DNA from: Flavobacterium hydatis
GTDB taxonomy: Bacteria; Bacteroidota; Bacteroidia; Flavobacteriales; Flavobacteriaceae
DNA: 64,000 bases
Direction of reading: 5' to 3'
Assembly: GCF_000737695.1 (NCBI RefSeq)
Contig: NZ_JPRM01000001.1
Location: forward strand, 241,390 to 305,389
Shown here: positions 8,136-17,358 of the stretch, piece after piece
Position numbering within the stretch: the stretch's first letter is position 1
Layout: each line of letters starts with the position of its first letter
Program-made: the position numbers and the translations under genes
The notes under the pieces: generated by a model
The model's input: the letters and a program-made list of their open reading frames with translations, nothing else
The model's database searches: none
What the model was told of the DNA's origin: nothing

Positions 8136-9365
8136 GTGAAGAGTTTGAAACAAGTATCAGCAATTATAATAATGTTATTTTTAATAATATCATGTAATAA
8201 AACGACGGATAAAATTGAAACTAAAATTACCAAACCAAAAGCACAGAAAGTTGATTTTGGCTTTAATTATGCTGACTACAATGTAGTTAACGATACTATA
8301 GAGAAAGGTGAAACTTTTGGAACTATTATACAAGGACAAAACATTGGAAACAAACAAGTCTATAATATTGTAGAACAAATTAAGGATTCATTTAATGTAA
8401 GAACCATTAGATACCATAAACCATACACCCTTCTTAGATCTAAAAACAAAACAAACGATTTACAAGTTTTTATATATCAGCCTGATGCATTAAGCTATTA
8501 TGTAGTCGATTTACGCGATAGCATTGCAAAAGCACACAAAAAAGTAAAACCAGTTACTCTTAAACGAAAAATAATAGGAGGAGTTTTAAAAAGTTCTTTA
8601 TCTGAAACTTTAGGAAACGAAAGTGTAGAAGCCGCTCTTGCAAGCAGAATCACCAAAGTCTTCTCATGGTCTATCGATTTCTTCAAACTTAAAAAAGGAG
8701 ATCGCTACGGATTAATTTTTACAGAACGTTTTATAAATGGAAAAACTTATGACGGTGTTGAAGAACTTGAAGCTGCTTTTTTTGAATATAAAGGCAAAAT
8801 CATATATGCATTTCCGTTTGAAAGAGACACAACTTCAGGGAAAGTCGAATATTATGATGATGAAGGAAAAACACTGAAAAACTTCTTCTTAAAAACACCG
8901 ATCAAATTTAGCCGAATTACGTCTAGATTTACCGCAAACAGATTTCACCCAGTACAACATACCTGGAAAGCACATAAAGGAACTGATTACGCAGCTCCAA
9001 CAGGAACACCAATTTCAACCACAGCTTCGGGTGTTGTTGAAGCTACAGGATATACGGCTGGAAACGGAAATTTTGTAAAAGTAAAACACAACGGTACTTA
9101 TTCTACTCAATACTTACACATGTCCCGAATATTAGTAAAACGAGGACAACGTGTAACTCAAGGTCAAACTATAGGATTAGTAGGAAGCACAGGTCTTGCA
9201 ACCGGACCTCACGTATGCTATCGTTTCTGGAAAAACGGTGTTCAAGTTGATGCACTTCGACTTAACTTACCAACTGGAGAATCTCTGACTGGAAATGAAA
9301 AAACACGTTTCATGAAACAAATCGAACCTCTGAAAAGAGAACTGGATAGTATTGGCAATTTATAA
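8136..9365 (+). CDS. M23 family metallopeptidase lipoprotein (LytM-like)
   Basis: 409 residues from a GTG start; an in-frame TAA at 8127-8129 excludes an upstream start, and the first ATG would remove half of the signal peptide. A TTG three codons downstream is the alternative. A lipoprotein signal ends at LIISC (Cys20). The peptidase domain occupies about 255-380: H280-x3-D284 (HKGTDYAAPTG), His328 (YLHMS) and GPHVCYRF with His359. The position that is normally the third zinc-binding His of the HxH pair is Cys361. Predicted to cleave peptidoglycan cross-bridges from the periplasmic side. It follows kynA after 9 bp. Confidence 0.88.
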   Translation: MKSLKQVSAIIIMLFLIISCNKTTDKIETKITKPKAQKVDFGFNYADYNVVNDTIEKGETFGTIIQGQNIGNKQVYNIVEQIKDSFNVRTIRYHKPYTLLRSKNKTNDLQVFIYQPDALSYYVVDLRDSIAKAHKKVKPVTLKRKIIGGVLKSSLSETLGNESVEAALASRITKVFSWSIDFFKLKKGDRYGLIFTERFINGKTYDGVEELEAAFFEYKGKIIYAFPFERDTTSGKVEYYDDEGKTLKNFFLKTPIKFSRITSRFTANRFHPVQHTWKAHKGTDYAAPTGTPISTTASGVVEATGYTAGNGNFVKVKHNGTYSTQYLHMSRILVKRGQRVTQGQTIGLVGSTGLATGPHVCYRFWKNGVQVDALRLNLPTGESLTGNEKTRFMKQIEPLKRELDSIGNL

Positions 9366-9402
9366 TTTTTACTGAAACCACATTCTTTAAAAAATAGAAA
9401 CG

Positions 9403-10023
9403 ATGAAAAATGTTCGCCTTAAAGCAATTTACAATGAAACTTTTTCTGGCTTAAAACTATTTTATAGAGATACAAATTTACCCGACGATTTAATTTCAAA
9501 CTATAAAGTTGGACAGATAATTCAAGAAAAGGGTTTTACCGATATGAGCTCTATAGGTGGCGGACTTTCTGGAAATTTCAGATATTTAATCGCAAGTGCT
9601 CACGCAAAAGACTTATCTATATTCAATCCCGATTCAGCCAAGATTGGTCACTTTCTATTAGATACTATTGCTTATTTTAAAGTATTAGACATTCAGACAA
9701 TCGATGACAAAACGCAAGTTTTTCTTTTAAATATTCCAGACAACTCATTAACGCTTTTTAAAAACTCATCTTCAAACCTAGAAGAAGAAATTACAGAAAA
9801 AGCAAGAGAAAAATTCTTTAACAAAAGAAACAGTCCGCTAATTCCAGAACTACAAACTAAAGATTGGAAAGAAAGAACAAAAACTCCAATTGGAATGAAT
9901 GAAACTGGCGAAATGTATTTTGATGATTCTAAAATTAAAACAGAATCACCCAAAAGAATAGAAATCAATATGACCAAGAAAACAATTGAGGTAAATAAAA
10001 AACCTTGGTGGAAGATTTGGTAA
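9403..10023 (+). CDS. Conserved hypothetical protein
   Basis: 206 residues, no signal peptide or membrane segment. I do not recognise a family. The first 125 residues look like a compact alpha/beta fold (AYFKVLDIQTIDDKTQVFLLNIP), and the C-terminal 60 are charged and probably flexible, ending in KKPWWKIW. It stands 37 bp after the M23 gene and 45 bp before a small lipoprotein gene on the same strand, and could share their transcript. Confidence 0.7.
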   Translation: MKNVRLKAIYNETFSGLKLFYRDTNLPDDLISNYKVGQIIQEKGFTDMSSIGGGLSGNFRYLIASAHAKDLSIFNPDSAKIGHFLLDTIAYFKVLDIQTIDDKTQVFLLNIPDNSLTLFKNSSSNLEEEITEKAREKFFNKRNSPLIPELQTKDWKERTKTPIGMNETGEMYFDDSKIKTESPKRIEINMTKKTIEVNKKPWWKIW

Positions 10024-10068
10024 AAGCTCTAACCCTGAAACACCATTTTACTAAACTATAATTATTTA

Positions 10069-10404
10069 ATGAAAAGAACTTTACTAATACTTTCTTCTAC
10101 AATAATTTTAGGATGTTCTACCCCGAAGAACTTTGTTTTAAATGACACAAAAGAAAATAAATATTTTGTCTTACAATTAGTCAACCAAGCCTTTGAAGAA
10201 AATCAAATTAACAAATCTCCTTTAATTGTAATTGACGGAATTCCTTTTAAATACAATAAAAAACAAGACACTATAATACTACCTCTTAAAAAATCTGACA
10301 TCATAAGTTTAAACTTTTTAAACAAAAACAGTAGTCGCATCATTTATAATGAAAAAGAAAATGATGGTGCAGTTATAATAACGACAAAAATTAAAAACGA
10401 ATAA
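10069..10404 (+). CDS. Small lipoprotein with TonB-plug-like mini-domain
   Basis: 111 residues with a lipoprotein signal ending in ILGC (Cys16). The remainder reads like an abbreviated plug domain of a TonB-dependent receptor: SPLIVIDGIPF (compare the plug's PLVVVDGVP), a dipeptide-rich PLKKSDIISLNFLNK (compare DIESIEVLKD), and GAVIITTK at the end (compare GVVLITTK). The barrel is entirely absent and the upstream and downstream sequences contain no remnant of one, so this looks like an independent small protein rather than a broken receptor. Function unknown. Confidence 0.7.
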   Translation: MKRTLLILSSTIILGCSTPKNFVLNDTKENKYFVLQLVNQAFEENQINKSPLIVIDGIPFKYNKKQDTIILPLKKSDIISLNFLNKNSSRIIYNEKENDGAVIITTKIKNE

Positions 10405-10475
10405 CTACATAAAACGTTTTCGTAACTAATTGTTATATAATCGTGAAGCGTTACACTATTAAAAACTAATTTCAG

Positions 10476-10483
10476 TATTTTTG
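10476..10483 (+). promoter_or_regulatory. -7 box (TATTTTTG) for pgi
   Basis: TATTTTTG matches TAnnTTTG and lies 36 bp before the pgi ATG. No clear -33 element was found. Confidence 0.5.
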
Positions 10484-10519
10484 TGTTTTAATAACCAAAT
10501 TTTCAATTAAGACAAAAAA

Positions 10520-12163
10520 ATGGCTTTAAACACAACAAACCCAACCGGGACTGAAGCGTGGAAAAATCTACAAAACCACTATAACGCAATTCACGAAACC
10601 ACTATACAAGAATTGTTTCAACAAGATAATACTCGTGTTCAAAAATTCAACTTACAATGGAATGACTTCTTACTAGATTATTCTAAAAACAATATAAGTC
10701 AGGAGACTATCTCTCTTTTATTAGAGTTAGCAAATTCAATTGGATTAAAAGATGCTATATCTCAATATTTTAGTGGAGAAATAATTAATCAAACCGAAAA
10801 CAGAGCAGTTTTACATACCGCTTTACGTGCGCCAGAATCTGCAGTTATAAAAGTAGACGGAGAAAATGTAATTCCTGAAGTTTACGAAGTAAAAAACAAA
10901 ATCAAAAAATTTAGCCACGAAGTAATTTCTGGAGAAAGAAAAGGTTTTACAGGAAAAGCTTTTACTGATATTGTTAATATTGGTATTGGAGGTTCTGACC
11001 TTGGTCCTGTTATGGCAGTTGAAGCTTTACAGTTTTACAAAAATCATTTAACTACACATTTTGTTTCTAATGTAGATGGAGATCACGTAAATGAAGTTAT
11101 CAAAAAATTAAATCCTGAAACAACACTTTTCCTGATTGTTTCTAAAACATTTACAACTCAGGAAACATTATCAAATTCTGAAACGATTAAAGAATGGTTT
11201 TTAAAATCGGCTTCACAAGAAGATATTGCAAAGCATTTTGTAGCTGTTTCAACAAACATTCAAAAAGTAACAGAATTTGGAATTAACCCAGACAATGTTT
11301 TCCCGATGTGGGATTGGGTTGGCGGACGTTTCTCTTTATGGAGTGCGGTTGGTTTAAGCATTAGCCTAGCGGTTGGTTTTGATAATTACAATCAATTATT
11401 AGATGGCGCTAATGAAACAGACGAACATTTTAAATCGGCAGAATTTGACCAAAACATTCCTGTAATTCTAGCTTTATTAAGCGTTTGGTATAATAATTTC
11501 TTTGGAGCCGAAAGTGAAGCATTAATTCCTTACACACAATATTTACAAAAACTTGCCCCATACTTGCAACAAGCAACAATGGAAAGTAATGGAAAAAGCG
11601 TTGGTCGTGACGGAAAACCTGTTAACTACCAAACAGGAACTATTATTTGGGGAGAACCTGGAACAAACTCGCAACACGCATTCTTCCAGTTAATACACCA
11701 AGGAACAAAATTAATCCCAACAGATTTTATCGGATACGTTGAACCATTATATGGTAATGAAGATCATCACAATAAATTGATGTCAAACTTCTTTGCACAA
11801 ACTGAAGCTCTATTACACGGAAAAACTGCAGCACAGGTTCAAGCTGAATTTGATAAACAAGGGCTTGCTGCAGATAAAGCTGCATTCTTATTACCTTTTA
11901 AAGTATTTACCGGTAACAAACCGACAAATACTATTTTAATACAAAAACTAACTCCTAAATCTTTAGGCTCATTAATTGCATTATACGAGCATAAAATATT
12001 TGTTCAGGGACTTATCTGGAATATATTTAGTTATGACCAATGGGGAGTAGAATTAGGTAAACAATTGGCAAATTCTATATTAGATGAAATCAATACAAAA
12101 ACAGTTAAAAATCATGATAGTTCAACCTCTTTCTTATTAAATCATTTTTTGAAGAATAAGTAA
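10520..12163 (+). CDS. pgi: Glucose-6-phosphate isomerase
   Basis: 547 residues, the long bacterial/eukaryotic type. Interconverts glucose 6-phosphate and fructose 6-phosphate in glycolysis. The phosphoglucose isomerase signatures are clear: [17 protein letters not shown] near residue 154, [12 protein letters not shown] near 211, the [16 protein letters not shown] segment near 269-284, and [12 protein letters not shown] near the C-terminus. The catalytic Glu and His lie within the GRFSLWS...ESNGK and [14 protein letters not shown] segments. It is probably a single-gene transcript: a -7 box lies upstream and a strong terminator downstream. Confidence 0.97.
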   Translation: MALNTTNPTGTEAWKNLQNHYNAIHETTIQELFQQDNTRVQKFNLQWNDFLLDYSKNNISQETISLLLELANSIGLKDAISQYFSGEIINQTENRAVLHTALRAPESAVIKVDGENVIPEVYEVKNKIKKFSHEVISGERKGFTGKAFTDIVNIGIGGSDLGPVMAVEALQFYKNHLTTHFVSNVDGDHVNEVIKKLNPETTLFLIVSKTFTTQETLSNSETIKEWFLKSASQEDIAKHFVAVSTNIQKVTEFGINPDNVFPMWDWVGGRFSLWSAVGLSISLAVGFDNYNQLLDGANETDEHFKSAEFDQNIPVILALLSVWYNNFFGAESEALIPYTQYLQKLAPYLQQATMESNGKSVGRDGKPVNYQTGTIIWGEPGTNSQHAFFQLIHQGTKLIPTDFIGYVEPLYGNEDHHNKLMSNFFAQTEALLHGKTAAQVQAEFDKQGLAADKAAFLLPFKVFTGNKPTNTILIQKLTPKSLGSLIALYEHKIFVQGLIWNIFSYDQWGVELGKQLANSILDEINTKTVKNHDSSTSFLLNHFLKNK

Positions 12164-12192
12164 GAACTAGTAACTTATAGTAAATAATCCCT

Positions 12193-12229
12193 AAAAAGCT
12201 TATTGATTTTAAAGATCAATAAGCTTTTT
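12193..12229. terminator. Intrinsic terminator after pgi
   Basis: AAAAAGCTTATTGAT pairs perfectly with ATCAATAAGCTTTTT around a 7-nt loop. It lies 30 bp after the pgi stop. The rest of the 320-bp gap to the next gene (12230-12450) is AT-rich and I see no gene in it. Confidence 0.85.
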
Positions 12230-12450
12230 CTTATAATACTAATCCTCAAGTTATTCGCTTTATCTAAAATTAACATAGACTCGCTTTTTAGCGTTTTTAT
12301 TTTTTGATGTTTTAACAAAAAACCATCCATAAAATTTAAAAAAATGCCATTTTTCTTACTATAAATCAACAAAATCACTTTAATACTCAAGAGATTACGC
12401 AAAACGACATTTTCTTAACGTTTTGATAACATAATCCGATTAATTTGTTA

Positions 12451-12458
12451 TAATTTTG
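12451..12458 (+). promoter_or_regulatory. -7 box (TAATTTTG) for the TonB receptor gene
   Basis: TAATTTTG fits TAnnTTTG and lies 25 bp before the ATG. TTTG motifs occur upstream at 12422 and 12444, neither at the ideal spacing. Confidence 0.5.
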
Positions 12459-12483
12459 CCAAAAACAATTAACTAAATAACAA

Positions 12484-15300
12484 ATGAAGACAATGAAAAA
12501 TTGGTTACTCACGGGACTATTGTTCATGATGGTTTCAACCGTATTTTCGCAAGGAAAAATCACAGGTACAATTACCGATGGTTCTAATTCTTTACCTGGA
12601 GCAAACGCTGTAGTTAAAGGGTCATCAGACGCTGGATCAAGCGACTTTGATGGTAAATTTTCTATTACAACTTCAGTAGCTTCTGGAGAAGTAGTTGTTT
12701 CTTACTTAGGTTACGACTCTAAGACAATTAAATTTTCTGTTTCTAAAGGAGGAACTGTTAATTTAGGAACTATCGTTTTAACATCAAACTCTAACGAATT
12801 AAGTGAGATTGTTGTAAAAAGTACAGTAGTTGATATCGCTAAGGACAGAAAAACTCCTGTTGCAGTTTCTACTATTAAAGCTACTGAGATTCAAGCAAAA
12901 TTAGGAACTCAAGAATTTCCTGAGATTTTAAGAAATACTCCTTCAGTTTACGCTACAAAAGGTGGTGGTGGATACGGAGATTCTAGAATCAACATTCGTG
13001 GATTTGACCAAAAGAACATTGCCGTAATGGTTAATGGTATGCCAATTAATGACATGGAAGGTGGAACTGTTTACTGGAGTAACTGGGCTGGACTTTCTGA
13101 TGTAACTTCTGCAATGCAGGTACAAAGAGGTTTAGGTTCTTCTAAACTTGCAGTTTCTTCTGTAGGGGGAACAATAAACATTGTAACAAAATCATCTGAC
13201 ATTAAACAAGGTGGATCATTTTCTTCTGGATTTGGTAATGCTAATTACTTAAAATTACAAGGATCTTACAATACTGGAAAATTAGATAACGGACTTTCTG
13301 CTTCTGTTTTATTATCTCAAACAATGGGAGATGGATACATCAACGGAACTGAATTTGAAGGAACTAACTACTTCGTAGCTTTAGGATATGCTACAAAAGA
13401 CAACAAACACGATTTTCAATTTACTGTAACTGGTGCACCACAATGGCATAACCAAAGAAATACAGTTTCTACAATTGAAACTTACCAAAAATACGGTTCT
13501 ATTGACAACCCATATACAAGATACAATGCTGATGCAGGATATTTGAATGGTGAAAGATATAACATCAGAAAAAACTACTACCACAAGCCAGTTGCATCTA
13601 TTAACTGGGATTACAAAATAAACGAAACTACTAAACTTTCTTCTGTTCTTTATGCTTCATGGGGACGTGGTGCTGGAGCAAGTGCTACAGGTGGTATTGG
13701 AGGAATGACTTACAACAACCAAGCCTTTTTATTACCAAACGGTATGGTAGATTATAACAGAATCCAAGCTTGGAACTCTGGTCAAGGTAAAGTTAATTTT
13801 AACGGAGCAGACCAAACAAGAACACAAGTTGGCGGTGTTTTCCAAAACAGTTCAGCTACAGGTAGAACAGGAAGTGCACCTAATTACGTTTACAACACAA
13901 CATCTGGAATTTCTCAAACTTCATCTATCAACTCTCATGACTGGTATGGTGCTGTAATCAACTTGAATAAAAAATTAAGCAATACATTAACTTTAGATTT
14001 TGGAGTTGATGCTAGAACTTACAAAGGATACCACTTTACTGTAGTTAATGACTTATTAGGTGGTGGAGAATTCTTCGACAACACTGTTGCTGATTTAAAA
14101 CCACAAGGTAGACACCTTACTACAACTTACGATACAAGAGTTCAATGGAATCCTTTCGAAAACAAAGACTACGAAAAAATTGCATTCAACAGTACTGGTA
14201 ATGTAAGATGGTACGGAGCTTTTACTCAACTTGAGTACTCTAAAGATAACTTAACTGCATTTGTTCAAGGAGCAATCTCTCAACAAGGATACCAAAGAGA
14301 AGATGATTTCTTATACAAAACTTCTGATCCATTATCTTCTACAGATTATAAAAACATCTTAGGTGGTAACGTAAAAGGTGGTGCTAACTACAACATTAAC
14401 GAGAAAAATAATGTGTATGTAAATGCAGGTTACTACTCTAAGCAACCATTCTTTAACTCAGTTTACCCTAATAACAAATCTACAGTAAACCCTAACGTTA
14501 CTAACGAAAAGATTATTGGTTTTGAAGCAGGATACGGATTCCGTTCTCGTTTCTTTAATGCAACTGTAAACGTTTACAACACGACTTGGAATGACAGATA
14601 CTTAAAAGGTAATGCTCTTCCAGATTCTCCTGGAGTTGTTGGAAACACAACTTACACAGAATATTTAGGATTAAATGAAGTTCACTCTGGAATTGAGTTT
14701 GAAGCAAATTCAAACATTACAGATAAGTTAAAAGTTAACGCTATGTTCTCTTATGGAATTTGGGAATACAAAGGAAATGCAACTGTTAATGCTTACTTCC
14801 AAGCAGACAACACTCCAGTTCCAGGATTCTCAGGAGTTCCAGTTTACATGGACAAAGTAAAAGTAGGTGATGCTGCACAAATGACAGCTTCTTTAGGAGC
14901 AGCTTATGAAGTATTACCAAGAGTTACTGTTGATGCTAATTACAACTTCAATGATAATTTATATGCAGGATTAAGCCCTATTAACTTTGCATCTCCAGAC
15001 AACAAAGGAGCTTTAGAATTACCTTCTTACGGAATAATGGATGCTGGTTTCTCATACAAAATGCTTGTAGGTAAAGATAAAAACAGATCAATGAACTTTA
15101 GATTAAACGTAAACAACGTTTTAGACAAAGTTTATATTGCAGAATCTAGAACTAACTTTTTTGCTGACGATTTTGTTAATGGAAAAAATGGACCTACTTA
15201 TGCTTCAGCTGGAAAAACATATGATGGTATAGCTACAGGTAACCAAGTATTCTTTGGTTTCGGAAGAACTTGGAACTTTACTTTACGTTACGATTTCTAA
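12484..15300 (+). CDS. TonB-dependent receptor with CarboxypepD_reg-like domain
   Basis: 938 residues. A signal peptide (to about residue 22, ending VFSQ) is followed by a carboxypeptidase-regulatory-like beta-sandwich (about 24-105; KITGTITDG, DFDGKFSI), a plug domain (about 115-240; INIRGFDQKNIAVMVNGMP, VGGTINIVTKS) and a long beta-barrel ending in FTLRYDF, with the terminal aromatic expected of outer-membrane barrels. It imports an unknown ligand with TonB energy. No SusD-like partner follows, since a terminator lies immediately downstream, so it is not a classical polysaccharide-utilisation pair. Uniform codon choice suggests strong expression. A second ATG at 12493 is an alternative start. 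Confidence 0.92.
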   Translation: MKTMKNWLLTGLLFMMVSTVFSQGKITGTITDGSNSLPGANAVVKGSSDAGSSDFDGKFSITTSVASGEVVVSYLGYDSKTIKFSVSKGGTVNLGTIVLTSNSNELSEIVVKSTVVDIAKDRKTPVAVSTIKATEIQAKLGTQEFPEILRNTPSVYATKGGGGYGDSRINIRGFDQKNIAVMVNGMPINDMEGGTVYWSNWAGLSDVTSAMQVQRGLGSSKLAVSSVGGTINIVTKSSDIKQGGSFSSGFGNANYLKLQGSYNTGKLDNGLSASVLLSQTMGDGYINGTEFEGTNYFVALGYATKDNKHDFQFTVTGAPQWHNQRNTVSTIETYQKYGSIDNPYTRYNADAGYLNGERYNIRKNYYHKPVASINWDYKINETTKLSSVLYASWGRGAGASATGGIGGMTYNNQAFLLPNGMVDYNRIQAWNSGQGKVNFNGADQTRTQVGGVFQNSSATGRTGSAPNYVYNTTSGISQTSSINSHDWYGAVINLNKKLSNTLTLDFGVDARTYKGYHFTVVNDLLGGGEFFDNTVADLKPQGRHLTTTYDTRVQWNPFENKDYEKIAFNSTGNVRWYGAFTQLEYSKDNLTAFVQGAISQQGYQREDDFLYKTSDPLSSTDYKNILGGNVKGGANYNINEKNNVYVNAGYYSKQPFFNSVYPNNKSTVNPNVTNEKIIGFEAGYGFRSRFFNATVNVYNTTWNDRYLKGNALPDSPGVVGNTTYTEYLGLNEVHSGIEFEANSNITDKLKVNAMFSYGIWEYKGNATVNAYFQADNTPVPGFSGVPVYMDKVKVGDAAQMTASLGAAYEVLPRVTVDANYNFNDNLYAGLSPINFASPDNKGALELPSYGIMDAGFSYKMLVGKDKNRSMNFRLNVNNVLDKVYIAESRTNFFADDFVNGKNGPTYASAGKTYDGIATGNQVFFGFGRTWNFTLRYDF

Positions 15301-15324
15301 AAAAATCACAACATAAAATTCACA

Positions 15325-15362
15325 AAAACGGCATTGGCTTTTTAGCTTAATGCCGTTTTTTT
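15325..15362 (+). terminator. Intrinsic terminator after the TonB receptor
   Basis: AAAACGGCATT pairs with AATGCCGTTTT across a 13-nt loop, followed by a T run. Confidence 0.8.
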
Positions 15363-15405
15363 ATGCCATAATTTTGCTTATATTTGTTTAAAAAACTTTA
15401 GTTCT

Positions 15406-15828
15406 ATGTACGATTTTATACAAAAATTTCACTCAGGATGGGCTTATATTGTCTTAATCCTTCTATTAGTTGCAGTTATAAATGCGATTATCGGTTTTAC
15501 CTCAAAAAAAGATTTTACACCAACAGACCGTAAAATTGGTCTTTTTACATTAATCGCTACTCATACGCAATTACTAATCGGATTATTCCTTTATTTCGTT
15601 TCTCCTCTTGGAAAAGCTGCTTTCGGACAAATGTCTAACGCAGATTTAAGACTTACATCATTAGAACACCCATTAATCAATATTATAGCTATCATTTTGA
15701 TAACTATCGGATGGTCAAAACATAAAAACTTAGTCTCTAGCGAGTCAAAATTCAAAACATTTGCAATTTTTTACGGATTAGGATTGGTACTGATCCTAAG
15801 TAGATTACCATGGAAGTTATGGTTCTAA
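15406..15828 (+). CDS. Four-helix integral membrane protein
   Basis: 140 residues with four predicted transmembrane helices (about 14-32, 46-66, 89-103, 116-134). Histidines lie at or near helix ends: His9, His53, His88 and His106. That arrangement recalls small heme-binding membrane proteins of the cytochrome b/CopD type, but I cannot assign it. Homologues in this phylum are sometimes labelled as ribosomal protein L27, which the hydrophobic sequence clearly contradicts. It is flanked by terminators on both sides and is therefore probably monocistronic. Confidence 0.75.
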   Translation: MYDFIQKFHSGWAYIVLILLLVAVINAIIGFTSKKDFTPTDRKIGLFTLIATHTQLLIGLFLYFVSPLGKAAFGQMSNADLRLTSLEHPLINIIAIILITIGWSKHKNLVSSESKFKTFAIFYGLGLVLILSRLPWKLWF

Positions 15829-15838
15829 AAACACAAAT

Positions 15839-15866
15839 AAAGCCCTAATTACAGGGCTTTTTTTTA
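15839..15866 (+). terminator. Intrinsic terminator
   Basis: AAAGCCCT pairs with AGGGCTTT around a 6-nt loop, followed by T residues, 11 bp after the preceding stop. Confidence 0.8.
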
Positions 15867-15914
15867 TTTCGGCATATTATTTGTGTAAGTATATCCATCT
15901 TAAAAATAAAATTT

Positions 15915-16424
15915 ATGAGCAATAAAACATCTATCATACTTTCTATCCTAATTATCACTTTTTTAAGCTGTGGTTTTTCATATATTAACAGTCAAACCAA
16001 ACCAGCTGATTCTAAAGTGATTCAGGATACTTTAAAAAATCAAAAGAATAAAACAGTTGCCTCTCCTACTAATACAGAAAAAGATTCTATAACTATAGAT
16101 AAAAATTCCAAATTAAAAATCTACAAAAAATCTGCTCACGCTTCCTATTATTCAGATCGTTTTAATGGTCGAAAAACTGCAAACGGAAGTCGTTTTAACA
16201 ATAGCAAATATACTGCTGCTCACAAAAAATTACCTTTTGGTACTAAAGTAAAAGTTACAAACGAAGCCAACGGAAAATCTGTAATTGTAGAAATCACAGA
16301 TAGAGGTCCATTTGTAAGAACACGCGAAATTGACTTATCAAAACGTGCTTTTATGGACATCACTAAAAACAAAGGCGCTGGAGCAATGACTGTAACTATC
16401 GAAACAATAGAAAAAATTAAATAA
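15915..16424 (+). CDS. rlpA: RlpA-like septal ring lytic transglycosylase lipoprotein
   Basis: 169 residues with a lipoprotein signal (FLSC, Cys19). A double-psi beta-barrel domain (about 75-165) contains ASYYSDRFNGRKTANGSRF, the hallmark opening of RlpA, KLPFGTKVKV, and VEITDRGPFVRTREIDLSKRA with the catalytic Asp of TDRGPF. RlpA trims denuded glycan strands at division septa in proteobacteria; here the SPOR domain found in long RlpA is absent. The 3' end overlaps the convergent dinB-like gene by 8 bp. Confidence 0.88.
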   Translation: MSNKTSIILSILIITFLSCGFSYINSQTKPADSKVIQDTLKNQKNKTVASPTNTEKDSITIDKNSKLKIYKKSAHASYYSDRFNGRKTANGSRFNNSKYTAAHKKLPFGTKVKVTNEANGKSVIVEITDRGPFVRTREIDLSKRAFMDITKNKGAGAMTVTIETIEKIK

Positions 16425-16872
16425 ATTTTCGGATACTCATCATAATTCCAACATGAAGCGCTTCATGATAGTTATTAAATGGTAATGCATCCTCAATATT
16501 TTTAAGGACAAAACCAAGACTAGTCGTTAACTCATTATAAGTTTTAAATACATTGGCATTATAATCTGTTTCAGTTTGATCAATGGTTGTAAAAAGTAAT
16601 GATTTAATTTCTTCCAATTCTGCTTGAGATACATCTCCTTCAGGCTTGGTACCTTTTCTATATTTTTCGAGTAATACATCCGAAACCATCATTGGTAATC
16701 CAGATAATTTATAAACTAGAAGCTGTTGTGTAACAATGATGTGTGCAACATTCCAAATTATATTATTACTAAACCCTTCTGGAATTTTGTTTAATTGTGC
16801 TAAAGAATAATTATCTAAAAATTGAGCCGTTAACTTTCTGCTTATTCTAATTGTTTCAAATGTTTGATTCAT
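16417..16872 (-). CDS. DinB family protein
   Basis: 151 residues starting at the ATG at 16872 (MNQTFETIRISRKL). An alternative start 30 bases upstream would add MFIFMKKNKI, which is atypical. DinB/YfiT-type proteins are four-helix bundles with three metal-binding histidines and are often thiol-dependent transferases or hydrolases. NIIWNVAHIIVTQQLLVYKL (first His) and NYHEALHVGIMMSIRK (last His motif) fit. It ends inside the 3' end of the convergent rlpA. Substrate unknown. Confidence 0.82.
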   Translation of the reverse strand: MNQTFETIRISRKLTAQFLDNYSLAQLNKIPEGFSNNIIWNVAHIIVTQQLLVYKLSGLPMMVSDVLLEKYRKGTKPEGDVSQAELEEIKSLLFTTIDQTETDYNANVFKTYNELTTSLGFVLKNIEDALPFNNYHEALHVGIMMSIRKFI

Positions 16873-16947
16873 GATTTTGTTTTTTTTCATAAAAATAAAC
16901 AATTTAAATATTAAATGAATTTTCTTTGTACTCTAAACTTTGATAAT

Positions 16948-17301
16948 ATGAACAAAATATACTACCTCGCTTCTTGCGATACTTGTCGCAAAATAATAAA
17001 AGGATTACCTAAAGATAATGACTTGGTTTTTCATGATATCAAGCAAAATCCAATTACTGAAGCTGAGCTTGAAGAAATGTACCAACTTTCTGGTAGTTAC
17101 GAAGCTTTATTTAGCAAAAAGGCTCAATTATATAAGTCTATGGATTTAAAAAACAAATCTTTGACTGAGGCTGATTTCAAGAAATATATATTAGAACATT
17201 ATACTTTCTTGAGCCGTCCTGTCTTTATTATTGACGAAAAAATATACATTGGCAACTCACAACAAAATATCTTGCAGGTAATGAAGGTTTTAACCAAATA
17301 A
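16948..17301 (+). CDS. ArsC/Spx-like thioredoxin-fold protein
   Basis: 117 residues from the ATG at 16948 (MNKIYYLASCDTCRK); a longer start at 16915 gives an unlikely extra 11 residues. The fold is that of arsenate reductase C and Spx, with a CxxC pair (CDTC) in the N-terminal loop and SRPVFIIDEKIYIG near residue 90, matching the family's RPV/I-dipeptide. Whether it reduces arsenate or, like YffB, works on another thiol substrate cannot be told. There are no ars genes nearby. Start chosen by family alignment. Confidence 0.82.
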   Translation: MNKIYYLASCDTCRKIIKGLPKDNDLVFHDIKQNPITEAELEEMYQLSGSYEALFSKKAQLYKSMDLKNKSLTEADFKKYILEHYTFLSRPVFIIDEKIYIGNSQQNILQVMKVLTK

Positions 17302-17331
17302 CCTTCAACAACAATACACCAAATATTTCAT

Positions 17332-17339
17332 TATCTTTG
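17332..17339 (+). promoter_or_regulatory. -7 box (TATCTTTG) for yicC-gmk
   Basis: TATCTTTG fits TAnnTTTG and lies 19 bp before the yicC ATG, implying a leader of about a dozen bases. Confidence 0.55.
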
Positions 17340-17358
17340 CCCCTTTATATCCAATTAT

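Noticed and set aside
12484..15300. TonB receptor as a SusC of a polysaccharide-utilisation locus
   Set aside because: No SusD-like gene follows; an intrinsic terminator is directly downstream and the next gene is an unrelated membrane protein.
15406..15828. Ribosomal protein L27
   Set aside because: The protein is hydrophobic with four membrane helices and shows none of the basic, glycine-rich sequence of L27.
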